Notes: a model not told the origin generated them from the letters alone. DNA of 64,000 nt from Stakelama pacifica (GCF_004361835.1 NZ_SNWD01000007.1:62001-126000); one strand, 5' to 3'; counted from the first letter of the stretch, positions 27,089 to 35,768 are shown. Made by a program: numbers and translations.

Positions 27089-27781
27089 ATGGACGCTAAA
27101 TCGGTTTCGATCCCCCGCTCGCTGTTTTTCCTGTCGATCTTTTACGGCGGCATGGTCTGTATTGCGGGGGTGCTGGGCAACAAACAGGTGATGCTCGGCC
27201 CGATTTCGGCGCTGGGACCGTTGATCGGCATCGGTCCGCTGGCGGTCGAGGCGGGGATTTTCGCCTTTTTGCTGCTCGTCGTCGTGTCGAGCGCAGTGGC
27301 CGAACTCCATGGGGGCCGAGTCGCCAATCAGCTGGTGCGCATCGGCTTTGTCCCGCTGATCTTCTCGATCCTGCTCTCCATCGTCGTGCATGCGGTGCCC
27401 GCTTCGCCCGATATGCAGCCCGAATATCGCGATGCGATCCAGACCGTGCTGGGCGGGACATGGCGGATCTGGCTCGGCGGGATCGTTGCTTATGGCGTGT
27501 CGCAGACGCTGAACGTGACGATCTTCGCGCGGCTGAAGGGCGAAGAGGGCGCGCAACTGCTCTGGTTCCGCGCCGGGCTTGCCAGCGTATTGAGTCAGAT
27601 CGTCGATACGTTGCTGTTCGTCACCATTGCCTTTTACGGTACCTTTCCGATCGGCGAATTGCTTGCCGGGCAGATGCTGGCCAAGGTCGTACTGTCGGCA
27701 TTGCTTGTCCCACCGCTCATCTATGTCGCGGTGGGGTTTGGCCGCCGGCTCGACGCCATGGGGCCGATCCGCAGCACCTGA
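27089..27781 (+). CDS. queuosine precursor transporter (YhhQ/VUT family)
   Basis: This 230-aa polytopic protein has about six TM helices. FFLSIFYGGMVCIAGVLGNKQV begins the domain, and VVVSSAVAELHGGRVANQLVRIGF follows; the acidic/His pair there is typical of the VUT (DUF165) family. FRAGLASVLSQIVDTLLFVTIAFYG is the conserved late segment. E. coli YhhQ imports preQ0/preQ1. The ATG at 27089 is preferred over the TTG at 27086. This agrees with the presence of gluQ in the window, so the strain probably modifies tRNAs with queuosine. Confidence 0.88.
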   Translation: MDAKSVSIPRSLFFLSIFYGGMVCIAGVLGNKQVMLGPISALGPLIGIGPLAVEAGIFAFLLLVVVSSAVAELHGGRVANQLVRIGFVPLIFSILLSIVVHAVPASPDMQPEYRDAIQTVLGGTWRIWLGGIVAYGVSQTLNVTIFARLKGEEGAQLLWFRAGLASVLSQIVDTLLFVTIAFYGTFPIGELLAGQMLAKVVLSALLVPPLIYVAVGFGRRLDAMGPIRST

Positions 27782-27808
27782 TCCGCTCGCCCCACCGGCG
27801 CGCTCGGA

Positions 27809-27943
27809 CTACAGCGTAATATAATATAGATTATAGCCGACAAAGATGATGGCGACGATGCCGAGGATCAGGGCAAAGAGAAATCCGCCCCCTTTCCAGC
27901 GTCGCGTCGATCCGGTTTTTTCGTCATAGTTCATGATACGCAT
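27809..27943 (-). CDS. small single-TM protein, unknown
   Basis: A 44-codon ORF reads MRIMNYDEKTGSTRRWKGGG followed by one TM helix (FLFALILGIVAIIFVGYNLYY). The charged N-terminus followed by a membrane helix is typical of short bacterial membrane proteins. A start at the second Met (27934) is also possible. It is convergent with the YhhQ-type gene and ends 28 bp from it. No clear ribosome site or family was recognised, so the call rests on coding appearance alone. Confidence 0.5.
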   Translation of the reverse strand: MRIMNYDEKTGSTRRWKGGGFLFALILGIVAIIFVGYNLYYITL

Positions 27944-28178
27944 CCATAGGGTTACAGGACAGAGTCAATTCATGGGCGCGGCATCGGGTCCTTTGCGTGA
28001 TCGCATGGAAATCGGCTTATGTGGTCGATACAGCGCAGGCGGCAGCGCAATTGTGCCGATGTGAAAGCTGAAATCGCGCAGGATAAGCCGAGCTCTGTTT
28101 TATCGCTTTCACCTATGATATTGATTGAAGTTAACGAAATAATTCGCAAATTCTCAATGATCCGAGCGCCGTTCATTC

Positions 28179-28184
28179 TATAAT
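28179..28184 (+). promoter_or_regulatory. putative -10 element for the EAL gene
   Basis: An exact TATAAT lies 28 bp upstream of the ATG at 28212. It sits in an AT-rich stretch (about 28090-28190) that contrasts with the GC-rich surroundings. No convincing -35 at 16-18 bp spacing was found. Confidence 0.35.
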
Positions 28185-28211
28185 GGTCGTTTGTCGATGC
28201 GGAGATGCAGA

Positions 28212-28979
28212 ATGGCGACCAGATGTCAGGGATGCCGTTCCGAACGGCTTGATTTCGGCCTTGCAATGGCATTTCAGCCGATCGTCGATGTCGAGGCGCA
28301 GCGTGTATTCGCGTTCGAGGCGCTCGCGCGCGGTGAAGGCGGCGAGCCCGCGAGCGAAATATTGGCGCGCGTCACCCCCGACAATCGCTATGCCTTCGAT
28401 CAGCAATGCCGGGTGGCCGCTATTCAGGGCGCGGTGGAGGCGGGAATTCTGGGCAGCGACGCACGGCTGTCGATCAATTTCCTTCCCAACGCAGTATATT
28501 CGCCGCTTGCCTGTATCCAGCTCACTCTGAAAACGGCGGGCGAGACCGGCTTTCCGGCCGATCGGCTGATCTTCGAATTCACCGAAAATGAGGAGATCGT
28601 GGATTCGGCGCATGTGCAGAATATCATCGAAAGCTATTCGCGCATGGGCTTTACCACCGGAATCGACGATTTCGGTGCCGGTCATGCGGGGCTTGGCCTG
28701 CTCGCACGGTTTCAGACCGATCTGATCAAGCTCGATATGGAACTGATCCGCGATATTGACGCGAGCATTCCCAAAAGGCGGATTGTCGAGGGCGTGATCG
28801 GCATTGCGCGTTCGCTGAACCTTATGGTCATCGCCGAGGGGGTGGAGACGGCGGGTGAATATCATGCGCTTCGCGACCTCGGCATTCGCTATATACAGGG
28901 CTATCTGCTCGCCCGACCGGGATTTCGCAGCCTGCCCGATTTCACGCTGCCCGATCCGCCCCAGGTCGAAGTTATCTGA
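28212..28979 (+). CDS. EAL-domain cyclic-di-GMP phosphodiesterase
   Basis: This 255-aa protein is almost only an EAL domain. The catalytic set looks complete: FEALAR, INFLPNAV, FEFTENEE, IDDFGAGHAGLG, IKLDMELI, IAEGVET and YIQGYLLARP. It should therefore hydrolyse c-di-GMP to pGpG. The N-terminus carries a C-x2-C pair (RCQGCRS), and no GGDEF or sensor domain is attached. The ATG at 28212 has GGAG 7 nt upstream; in-frame TTG 28191 and ATG 28197 are alternatives. It is monocistronic in a locally AT-rich spot. Confidence 0.9.
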   Translation: MATRCQGCRSERLDFGLAMAFQPIVDVEAQRVFAFEALARGEGGEPASEILARVTPDNRYAFDQQCRVAAIQGAVEAGILGSDARLSINFLPNAVYSPLACIQLTLKTAGETGFPADRLIFEFTENEEIVDSAHVQNIIESYSRMGFTTGIDDFGAGHAGLGLLARFQTDLIKLDMELIRDIDASIPKRRIVEGVIGIARSLNLMVIAEGVETAGEYHALRDLGIRYIQGYLLARPGFRSLPDFTLPDPPQVEVI

Positions 28980-29051
28980 ACGCGCGGCGATTGCAGCGGC
29001 GACACCGGTTCTTGCTTGGGGCTTTGCCACTGTGCCGCTAAAGCAGCGCGC

Positions 29052-29951
29052 ATGACCGACCATACTCCCGATCCGGCGATGCTCGCCAAGGCCGAAACGT
29101 TGACCGAGGCGCTTCCCTATCTTCAGCGCTATGCGGGCAAGACCTTCGTCGTAAAATATGGCGGCCATGCCATGGGCGACCCTGAATTGCAGCGCGATTT
29201 CGCCGAGGATGTCGTGCTGTTGAAAGCGGTCGGCATCAACCCGGTGGTGGTGCATGGCGGCGGCCCGCAAATCGGGCGGATGCTGAAACAGCTTGGCGTC
29301 GAAAGCGAATTTATCGACGGGCTTCGCGTCACCGATCTGGAAACCGCGAAGGTTGCCGAAATGGTGCTGTCGGGCGCGATCAACAAGGAAATCGTCGCCT
29401 GGATCGGTCAGGCGGGCGGGCGCGCAGTCGGCCTGTCGGGCAAGGATGGCGGGTTTGTTCGCGCAGCCAAGGTGGAGCGCACGACGCGCGATCCCGAAAG
29501 CAATATCGAACGCGCGATCGACCTCGGTTTTGTGGGTCAGCCCAAACATATCGACCGGACAGTGATCGATACGGTGTCGGCGGCCGGGATGATCCCGGTG
29601 GTTGCGCCGATCGGTATCGGCGATGACGGCGAAACCTATAATATCAATGCCGACACCATGGCGGGTGCGATTGCCGGTGCGCTGGGCGCATCGCGGCTGT
29701 TCCTGCTGACCGACGTTGCCGGCGTGCTCGACAAGCAGGGAGAGTTGCTCACCGATCTCGATCCCGCCGCGATCGCCGGGCTGCGCGAGGACGGGACGAT
29801 TTCGGGGGGGATGATCCCCAAGCTGGACACCTGTGTCGAGGCGGTGGAGGCAGGGGTCGATGCCGCGGTCATTCTGGACGGGCGGATTCCGCATGCGATG
29901 CTGCTCGAAATCTTCACCACGCGCGGGGCGGGTACGCTCGTTCATCGCTGA
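29052..29951 (+). CDS. argB: acetylglutamate kinase
   Basis: This 299-aa cytosolic enzyme catalyses the second step of arginine synthesis, phosphorylation of N-acetylglutamate. Motifs are [11 protein letters not shown] (phosphate-binding), [14 protein letters not shown] (substrate site), GLSGKDGG and [11 protein letters not shown], with [16 protein letters not shown] near the C-terminus. The N-terminal extension ([20 protein letters not shown]) marks the arginine-inhibited hexameric type. The ATG at 29052 is chosen; the longer in-frame form from 29016 lacks support. Confidence 0.95.
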   Translation: MTDHTPDPAMLAKAETLTEALPYLQRYAGKTFVVKYGGHAMGDPELQRDFAEDVVLLKAVGINPVVVHGGGPQIGRMLKQLGVESEFIDGLRVTDLETAKVAEMVLSGAINKEIVAWIGQAGGRAVGLSGKDGGFVRAAKVERTTRDPESNIERAIDLGFVGQPKHIDRTVIDTVSAAGMIPVVAPIGIGDDGETYNINADTMAGAIAGALGASRLFLLTDVAGVLDKQGELLTDLDPAAIAGLREDGTISGGMIPKLDTCVEAVEAGVDAAVILDGRIPHAMLLEIFTTRGAGTLVHR

Positions 29952-30133
29952 TGCGCCGGTCATACCCCTCCCGAAATGGTCGCTGCGTTCCTATAATGAG
30001 AAGATATGATGCGGCGTGACATAAAGGGTGGCCCGGCAGGCCGGTTCGTGCGAGGCACGCATCCTGCCTTGTCCCCTGAACCCGTCATGCTGTATCAGTC
30101 CGGCGATACACTGATCTCCCGCGGAGAAGTTTT

Positions 30134-30433
30134 TTGAACGTCCTGCTTGATATCATCCAGGTGCTGCTCTCGCTGCTCTGGTGGATCATCGTGATCCAGG
30201 CGATCCTGTCCTGGCTGATCGCCTTCAACGTCATCAACACCTATAATGATTTCGTCCGGTCGGTCTGGCACGCGCTGGGCGTGATAACCGAGCCGATCTA
30301 TCGCCCGATCCGCCGGGTGCTGCCCGATTTCGGCGCGCTGGACCTGTCGCCGCTGGTGGTGCTGATCCTGCTGTATATCCTTCAGTCGATCGTTATTCCG
30401 GCGCTGTACGTTCGTCCGGCATATCCGATGTGA
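30134..30433 (+). CDS. yggT: YggT family membrane protein
   Basis: This 99-aa protein has two hydrophobic repeats (LLSLLWWIIVIQAILSWLIAF and LSPLVVLILLYILQSIV) around the conserved EPIYRPIRRVLPDFGALDLSP loop. It starts at TTG 30134, with GGAG about 8 nt upstream. The family is linked to osmotic or ion homeostasis and FtsZ-associated phenotypes, but the mechanism is unknown. A repeat element separates it from yggU, which follows as in E. coli. Confidence 0.9.
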   Translation: MNVLLDIIQVLLSLLWWIIVIQAILSWLIAFNVINTYNDFVRSVWHALGVITEPIYRPIRRVLPDFGALDLSPLVVLILLYILQSIVIPALYVRPAYPM

Positions 30434-30536
30434 TCGGGTGGGGCCGGGCGGGGAGTTTCCCGATCTGGTCTGAAACGAACCGGACGGCAGGGAGAGGCGT
30501 ACGCTTTCGCTGGCGGGGCTGGTGTCTGGCAAGTGT

Positions 30537-30625
30537 AACCGGGCGGCCCCGGCCTGCGCCGGGGCGACGCCGGGGGCCTCGACGATTATCGCCGTTCGCT
30601 TCGAGCGAAGTCGAGAAGCCTCTGT
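30537..30625. repeat. intergenic repeat, family 3 copy
   Basis: The element has the same order as the copy at 26855-26993: GGCCCCGGCCTGCGCCGGGGCG followed by CGTTCGCTTCGAGCGAAGTC. Here the second palindrome is short (CGCTTCGAGCG). It lies between yggT and yggU. Confidence 0.65.
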
Positions 30626-30649
30626 CTGCGTTTTGAGGATAACGGTCCC

Positions 30650-30958
30650 GTGATCGCACCGCCCCCCTGGCAGCTTCGCGATAGCGGGATCAGCCTGTCG
30701 GTGCGTGCGAGCCCCAAAGCGTCGAAGGATGCGATCCTGCCGGGCGACGGCTATTTCGCCGTCCGGCTTACCGCGCCGCCGGTCGACGGCGCGGCAAACA
30801 AGGCGCTCGTCAAATTGCTCGCCAAAACATTCGGGGTCGCAAAGCGCGATGTCACGATCGAGGCGGGGGACGCCGCCCGAATGAAGCGGATTTTCGTGGC
30901 GGGCGATCCCTCAGCGCTGGCAAGCATCGCTGCGAGCCTTTATGACCCCGAAGCATGA
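30650..30958 (+). CDS. yggU: DUF167 (YggU) family protein
   Basis: This 102-aa protein starts at [19 protein letters not shown] and [26 protein letters not shown] are the characteristic DUF167 motifs of the small alpha/beta YggU fold. The function is unknown. Its stop overlaps the folD start by 4 bp (ATGA), showing translational coupling. Confidence 0.9.
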   Translation: MIAPPPWQLRDSGISLSVRASPKASKDAILPGDGYFAVRLTAPPVDGAANKALVKLLAKTFGVAKRDVTIEAGDAARMKRIFVAGDPSALASIAASLYDPEA

Positions 30959-31830
30959 GCGCTGAAATCATCGATGGAAAAGCGTTCGCGAAGCAGCTTC
31001 GCGAGCGGGTGGGGGCAATTTCCGCGGACTTCGCGGCGGCGGCGGGGCGCAAGCCCGGCCTTGCCGTGGTGCTGGTGGGGGAGGACCCCGCATCGTCGGT
31101 CTATGTCCGCAATAAGGGCAAGGCGACGATCGGCGCCAATATGGAAAGTTTCGAACATCGCCTGCCCGCCGAAACGAGTCAGGAGGAACTGCTTGCACTG
31201 GTAGACCGGCTGAACGCTGACCCTGCGGTCGACGGCATCCTGGTGCAATTGCCGCTGCCGTCGCACATCCATGAACAGACGGTGCTCACCCGGATCAGCC
31301 CCGACAAGGACGTCGATGGGTTTCACCCGGTTAATGCCGGACGGCTCGCTACCGGGCTGGATGGATTCGTGCCCTGCACGCCGCTGGGCTGTCTGATGCT
31401 GCTCAAGGATCGGATCGGCCATCTCGCGGGTGAACAGGCGGTCGTGGTGGGCCGGTCGAACATTGTCGGCAAGCCGATGGCGCAACTGCTGCTGCGCGAA
31501 AGCTGCACCGTCACCATCACCCATTCGCGCACCCGCGACCTGTTCGAACATCTGCGCACCGCCGATATCGTCGTCGCAGCCGTCGGGATTCCGCGCATGA
31601 TACAGGGCGAGTGGCTGAAACCGGGCGCGACCGTCATCGATGTCGGCATCAACCGCACCGAAGCCGGACTGGTCGGCGATGTGGACTTTGACAGCGCGGT
31701 GAAGGTCGCGGGCGCGATCACGCCGGTGCCCGGCGGGGTGGGGCCGATGACCATCGCCTGCCTGATCCGCAACACCGCGGTCGCCGCGCATCGCAATGCG
31801 GGGATCGCGCTCGATCGGGACGCGATCTGA
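30955..31830 (+). CDS. folD: bifunctional 5,10-methylene-THF dehydrogenase/cyclohydrolase
   Basis: This 291-aa protein shows [19 protein letters not shown] (catalytic region with the family Lys), [30 protein letters not shown] and [17 protein letters not shown] (Rossmann loop). The C-terminus contains [15 protein letters not shown]. It interconverts methylene-, methenyl- and 10-formyl-tetrahydrofolate. Gene order yggU-folD-marC has 4-bp and 1-bp overlaps. Confidence 0.96.
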   Translation: MSAEIIDGKAFAKQLRERVGAISADFAAAAGRKPGLAVVLVGEDPASSVYVRNKGKATIGANMESFEHRLPAETSQEELLALVDRLNADPAVDGILVQLPLPSHIHEQTVLTRISPDKDVDGFHPVNAGRLATGLDGFVPCTPLGCLMLLKDRIGHLAGEQAVVVGRSNIVGKPMAQLLLRESCTVTITHSRTRDLFEHLRTADIVVAAVGIPRMIQGEWLKPGATVIDVGINRTEAGLVGDVDFDSAVKVAGAITPVPGGVGPMTIACLIRNTAVAAHRNAGIALDRDAI

Positions 31831-32456
31831 TGACCATGACCGAATTGTTTGTGTCGACGCTCATCACCTTTTTCGTGGTGATCGATCCGCTTGGCTGCGC
31901 ACCGATCTATGCCGGACTGACCGCGGGGGCGTCGAACGCGATGCGCCGGGCGATGGCGATCCGCGCGGTGGTGGTGTCGGCCATCATCATCTTCGCCTTT
32001 GCCTTTTTCGGGCGGCAATTGCTCGACGGGCTGGGGATCAGCCTCGATGCATTCCGGATCGCGGGCGGGATCATGCTGTTCGTGATCGCGCTCGAAATGG
32101 TGTTCGAAAAACGCACACAGCGGCGTGAGGATCGCGCGCAAAAGATTATCGACACGCCCGAGGTGGAAGATGTGTCGATCTTCCCCATGGCGATGCCGAT
32201 GATCGCCGGGCCGGGATCGATCGCCAGCGTCATGCTGCTGATGGCGCAGCATCGCGGGCTGGAAGCGGCGATCGCGATTCTGGGCGCGGTGTCGCTGATC
32301 CTTGCCCTCACGCTTGCCGCGCTGATCGCTTCGGGGCCGCTGATGCGGCTATTGGGCGCGAAGATCGAGGCGGTGATTACCCGCCTGCTCGGCGTGCTGC
32401 TCTCCGCCTTTGCCACGCAATTCGTGATCGACGGAATTCGCGGCAGCCTCGGCTAA
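31830..32456 (+). CDS. MarC family membrane protein (UPF0056)
   Basis: This 208-aa protein has six TM helices. FFVVIDPLGCAPIYAGLTAG and FPMAMPMIAGPGSIASVMLL are the typical MarC motifs. Despite the name, MarC proteins have no confirmed drug-resistance role. The start overlaps the folD stop (TGATG), and the 3' end overlaps the convergent membrane glycosyltransferase gene by 4 bp. Confidence 0.9.
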   Translation: MTMTELFVSTLITFFVVIDPLGCAPIYAGLTAGASNAMRRAMAIRAVVVSAIIIFAFAFFGRQLLDGLGISLDAFRIAGGIMLFVIALEMVFEKRTQRREDRAQKIIDTPEVEDVSIFPMAMPMIAGPGSIASVMLLMAQHRGLEAAIAILGAVSLILALTLAALIASGPLMRLLGAKIEAVITRLLGVLLSAFATQFVIDGIRGSLG

Positions 32457-34243
32457 TTGATCTTCCACGCCTTGAACGGAGAGCCTTTGGGCAGTTCGAC
32501 AGGGGTGAGGAAATCGAATGTCTTGCCGTGCGCGAGCTGGTCATAGAAACCGCCCGGCGCGCGCGAGCGATAGACGGTCGTCTCCGACATGTTCGGGCAG
32601 GTGAGCAGCAAGGTCGCATGGTGCCGTTTGGCGATCGCGCGAAATTGCTGCGGCGTGCCCATGAACGCGTGATGCACGTCGAGGATCGCATCGCCGTTGC
32701 GGTGATACGGCCCGGCGATCGCGTCGAAATGCGTCGTGGTGATGAGGCGTGGCCCCAGATCGACATGGGTGAAGACGATCTGCGCCGGGATGCGGTTGAG
32801 CTGTTGCAGGCGCGGCAGGCTGGTACAGCGGGCATTGGCGCGGTTGACGGTCTGCACGCGCTTTGAGGGCGGATCGATCGGGAACCAGCGCAGCAGCACG
32901 CCGGTGAAGAGGCCGCCGATCGCGATACACGCGGCCGCGGTGCCGACCACGCGCAACGCCATCGACCGGCGCTTGCGCAGCCATGGCAGAACGATCCAGA
33001 CCAGCGCGGTCGCGCCGGGCACCGCCAGCAACTGCGCTGCGGGTCCCGCGCGCACCTGCCACAACAGCATGGCGCAGGCGAAGATCGAAAAAAGTCCCAC
33101 CGGAATCCATCGCACCGAGCGGTGGCGCCGCCAGTCGAGCCAGCACGCGACGATCGTACCTACCAGTCCGATCAGCGGCATGACTGCGATCGGAATCGCG
33201 GTGCGCAGCGGGTGCTGATAGATCGGCTTCGCCTCGCGCACATTGTTCAGCCATAGCCGGGCAAGTTCGGGCGATACGCCTTCGGGACGGCCCAGACATT
33301 GCGGAAAGACAAGCGCGAAACCCGCGCCCAGCGCTGCGCCCGCCGCCACCGATGCGGCGAGGCGGACGATCCGGCTCGCCGGATTCCACAGGCCGAGCAG
33401 GAACAGCAGTGCCCCCGCCACCGTCATCACGGTCAGATAGACGGGCGTCAGCGCGTCGCAGCGCATCGCCATATTGGCGTAGGAGGTAAAGCCCGCAAAG
33501 CCGAGCGCCGTGCCTCCTGCAAGCGTCAGCGCATAGACTTTGAGCTGCACCACCTGATCGCGGTCCCAGATCCAGCGCAGCGCGACGATTGCGCCCGCCA
33601 TCGCGCAATAGGGCAGCATTTCAAGCCCGATGGTCAGCGACGCCGCGCTCGACAGGCCGATGATCGCACCCGCGCGAAAGCGATGGTCATCGGCAAGCCC
33701 CGCCACGGTCAGGCACAGAAAGGCGAGCTGCCAGCCATGATGGTCGATGCGCTCGGGCATGAACATCAGCATCGCGACGGTGCACCCGAACGCGATCATC
33801 ACGATCGCCAGCGGATAAGCGAGCGGCGCGATCAGTCGCCGAACGGTGAAGGCGATCGACCCGATCACGATCGATAGCGGGATCAGCGGCGCAATGCCGA
33901 CCGCGAGCCGCTGTGCCCAGAAATCGCTGGTGAACAGACGGAAGAACAGGATAAGCCCCGCGATCGGCAGATCAACCAGCCGCGACCAGTGGATGTTGAA
34001 CCCTTCCGGCGGGTTCAGCCGATATTGGGTGAGGTCATACCAGCCTTGCCCCGATAGCAGGCCGCGCACCTGCATCAGGCGCATATTGTCGTCGGTGTCG
34101 CCCAGTGCGAGCCAGTAGATATAGGGCCAGCGCTGCCAGATGAACCATGCAGCGATCAGCAGCCATGCGATCAGGCTCCATTGCAGCCAGCTGACTTCCA
34201 CATCCCGGCGCACGATCGATGCGCGCTCACGCCACTTACTCAA
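32453..34243 (-). CDS. GT-C-like polytopic membrane protein, probable glycosyltransferase
   Basis: About 596 aa are read from a TTG (34243) that has GGAG 7 nt upstream. A far-upstream start at 34546 would add 101 Arg/Pro-rich residues that look non-coding and would overlap the gtrA gene. The protein has an N-terminal TM helix and an acidic first loop with ALGDTDDNMRLMQVRG, which fits the D-D-x-x-R-type catalytic loop of GT-C enzymes. MPERIDHHGWQ follows, and there are about eleven TM helices. A soluble C-terminal domain of about 130 residues ends it. This is the layout of oligosaccharyltransferase/PMT-like enzymes, but I cannot name the family. It is divergent from gtrA plus a methyltransferase. 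Confidence 0.65.
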   Translation of the reverse strand: MSKWRERASIVRRDVEVSWLQWSLIAWLLIAAWFIWQRWPYIYWLALGDTDDNMRLMQVRGLLSGQGWYDLTQYRLNPPEGFNIHWSRLVDLPIAGLILFFRLFTSDFWAQRLAVGIAPLIPLSIVIGSIAFTVRRLIAPLAYPLAIVMIAFGCTVAMLMFMPERIDHHGWQLAFLCLTVAGLADDHRFRAGAIIGLSSAASLTIGLEMLPYCAMAGAIVALRWIWDRDQVVQLKVYALTLAGGTALGFAGFTSYANMAMRCDALTPVYLTVMTVAGALLFLLGLWNPASRIVRLAASVAAGAALGAGFALVFPQCLGRPEGVSPELARLWLNNVREAKPIYQHPLRTAIPIAVMPLIGLVGTIVACWLDWRRHRSVRWIPVGLFSIFACAMLLWQVRAGPAAQLLAVPGATALVWIVLPWLRKRRSMALRVVGTAAACIAIGGLFTGVLLRWFPIDPPSKRVQTVNRANARCTSLPRLQQLNRIPAQIVFTHVDLGPRLITTTHFDAIAGPYHRNGDAILDVHHAFMGTPQQFRAIAKRHHATLLLTCPNMSETTVYRSRAPGGFYDQLAHGKTFDFLTPVELPKGSPFKAWKIN

Positions 34244-34339
34244 TTTCCGCTCCCAAGAGGCTGCGGATCGCGCATTACGCGCTCGGCACCCGCGCGGCAA
34301 CGGGGAAGCGGCGCGGGGCGGCAGATGGAAACCAAACGC

Positions 34340-34400
34340 ATCCGCTCGCTTCGGGCGAAGCCGGGAAGCGTTCCCCCCCGGCGCTCGCACCGGGCTGCGT
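34340..34400. repeat. degenerate family-3-like repeat in divergent promoter region
   Basis: CGCTCGCTTCGGGCGAAGCCGG resembles the CGTTCGCTTCGAGCG repeat seen at 26911 and 30588. It is followed by a GC-rich hairpin-forming stretch. It lies in the 246-bp gap between the divergent GT-C-like and GtrA genes. Nothing else recognisable lies in the gap. Confidence 0.4.
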
Positions 34401-34489
34401 CCCGCGCCTGCACGGTTGCCCGCACAGGAACATTGCCGTTTCCGCTCACAGGGCCTAGGGCGAGCCACCGGAAAACAGGCAGGGCAGAC

Positions 34490-34918
34490 GTGACCGCGAT
34501 TCAGCGACGATTTAGCGCCATGCGGCAGTCGGGCGTGCTGGGGCAATTGATCCGTTTCGGCATTGTCGGCGGGATTTCCACGCTGGTCTATGCGCTCGTC
34601 TATCTGCCGCTCGTCACATGGGTGATGCCCGAAGGCTGGGCCGTCGGCGCGGTGCCCTTCGCCTTTGCCGTCGCGGTCGCGGTCGGCTTTCCGCTACACA
34701 GCATGTGGAGCTTCAAAGGCCATGGCACGCGAAAGCGCGACGGGTCGCAACAGATGAAATTCATCGTGGTGCAGGGGTCGGGGCTCGTCATGAATATGGG
34801 CTTCACCTGGCTGCTGGTCGATCTTGGCGGGCTCGCCGACTGGGCACCGCTGGTCCCTGCGGTGACGGTCATTCCGCTCGTCACCTTTCTTATCAATCGC
34901 CACTGGGTATTCGGCTGA
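34490..34918 (+). CDS. GtrA family membrane protein
   Basis: This 142-aa protein has four TM helices. The domain starts QLIRFGIVGGISTLVYALVY and ends VIPLVTFLINRHWVFG, both hallmark GtrA segments. GtrA proteins are thought to flip polyprenyl-linked sugars such as undecaprenyl-P-glucose. The GTG at 34490 has AGGG 5 nt upstream and removes about 100 implausible residues of the longer open frame. The methyltransferase start overlaps its stop (TGATG). Confidence 0.85.
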   Translation: MTAIQRRFSAMRQSGVLGQLIRFGIVGGISTLVYALVYLPLVTWVMPEGWAVGAVPFAFAVAVAVGFPLHSMWSFKGHGTRKRDGSQQMKFIVVQGSGLVMNMGFTWLLVDLGGLADWAPLVPAVTVIPLVTFLINRHWVFG

Positions 34919-35646
34919 TGGAACGTATCGTTTATGATCGCATGGCGGCGCATGATTCCACCCATTGGTGGTATCGCGCGCGCCGCGAAATCCTGTCCGA
35001 TTATCTGAAGCGAAATGCGAATTTGCCGCAGGATGCGCGCATCCTGGAGATCGGGTGCGGCACGGGCCACAATCTGCCGATGCTCGCGCGGTTCGGCGAT
35101 GTTGATGCGATCGAGATCGATCCGGCGGCGCGCGCGATCGCGGGCGAGCGGCTGGGCAAGGCGATCGGCCATGCGCCGCTTCCCGAACTGAAAGGCGTTG
35201 AGCGCGGCGCCTATGACCTGATCGCAGTGCTCGATGTGGTCGAGCATATCGAAGACGATGTTGCTGCGCTCAAGGCCATGGCCGAATGCCTGAAACCCGG
35301 CGGGGCGATCCTCGTCACTGTGCCTGCGCATCAATGGATGTGGAGCGCGCATGACGTGGTGAACCATCACCACCGGCGCTATTCGAAACGCACGCTGGCG
35401 CAGGCGATCGAGAAAGCCGGCTTGCGCCACAACGGGCTGCGCTGGTTCAATTCGCTGCTGTTTCCGGCCGCAGTCGCCGCCCGGCTGGCCGGACGAATTC
35501 GCGGCAAGGACGACAGCGACGATTCGCCGCCCGCCAAGCCGCTCAACACCGCGTTTCAGGCGGTGTTCGGACTGGAGCGGCATCTGCTCGGCCGCCTGCC
35601 CATGCCGCCCGGCCTGTCGATCATCACGCTCGTGCGGCGTCCCTGA
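34918..35646 (+). CDS. class I SAM-dependent methyltransferase
   Basis: This 242-aa protein begins HDSTHWWYRARREIL, typical of methyltransferases acting in envelope glycan loci. The SAM-binding motif is ILEIGCGTGHNLPML and the post-I acid is in AIEIDP. LIAVLDVVEHIEDD and LVTVPAHQWMWSAHDVVNHHHRRY follow, as in the Methyltransf_11/23 group found next to glycosyltransferases. It is translationally coupled to gtrA, so the two probably act on the same lipid-linked or surface glycan. The acceptor is unknown. Confidence 0.88.
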   Translation: MERIVYDRMAAHDSTHWWYRARREILSDYLKRNANLPQDARILEIGCGTGHNLPMLARFGDVDAIEIDPAARAIAGERLGKAIGHAPLPELKGVERGAYDLIAVLDVVEHIEDDVAALKAMAECLKPGGAILVTVPAHQWMWSAHDVVNHHHRRYSKRTLAQAIEKAGLRHNGLRWFNSLLFPAAVAARLAGRIRGKDDSDDSPPAKPLNTAFQAVFGLERHLLGRLPMPPGLSIITLVRRP

Positions 35647-35726
35647 AAATCCCGTTATGTGACGGGCCAGAAACGACCGCCCGAATGCCGGATATCGTTG
35701 CGCGGCTAGACCACCGCCAGACTGGC

Positions 35727-35768
35727 TTGACCACTTCCTCTTTTTCCCGGTAACTGTTAGCGATAACA
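35727..35768 (+). promoter_or_regulatory. promoter with LacI-family operator upstream of the GH115 gene
   Basis: The palindrome TGTTAGCGATAACA (35755-35768) has arms TGTTA/TAACA and one central mismatch from TGTTAGCGCTAACA. That form is known as an operator for LacI-family sugar regulators in Proteobacteria. A TTGACC -35 candidate (35727-35732) and a weak TAACTG -10 (35751-35756) overlap or abut it with 18-bp spacing. The operator would therefore cover the transcription start, consistent with repression relieved by an oligosaccharide. The regulator gene is not in the window. Confidence 0.6.

Noticed and set aside
28173..29963. Minus-strand ORF of 596 aa over the EAL and argB genes
   Set aside because: It spans two genuine genes on the other strand, both with full catalytic motifs; it is codon-bias shadow.
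29990..30130. Promoter of yggT with TATAAT near 29997
   Set aside because: A TATAAT-like string is present but there is no matching -35 and it lies 130 bp from the TTG start; too weak to list.
34243..34546. N-terminal extension of the GT-C-like gene to 34546
   Set aside because: The extra 101 residues are Arg/Pro/Cys-rich, overlap the repeat-like gap and the GtrA start, and lack hydrophobic or conserved segments. A TTG with GGAG upstream fits better.
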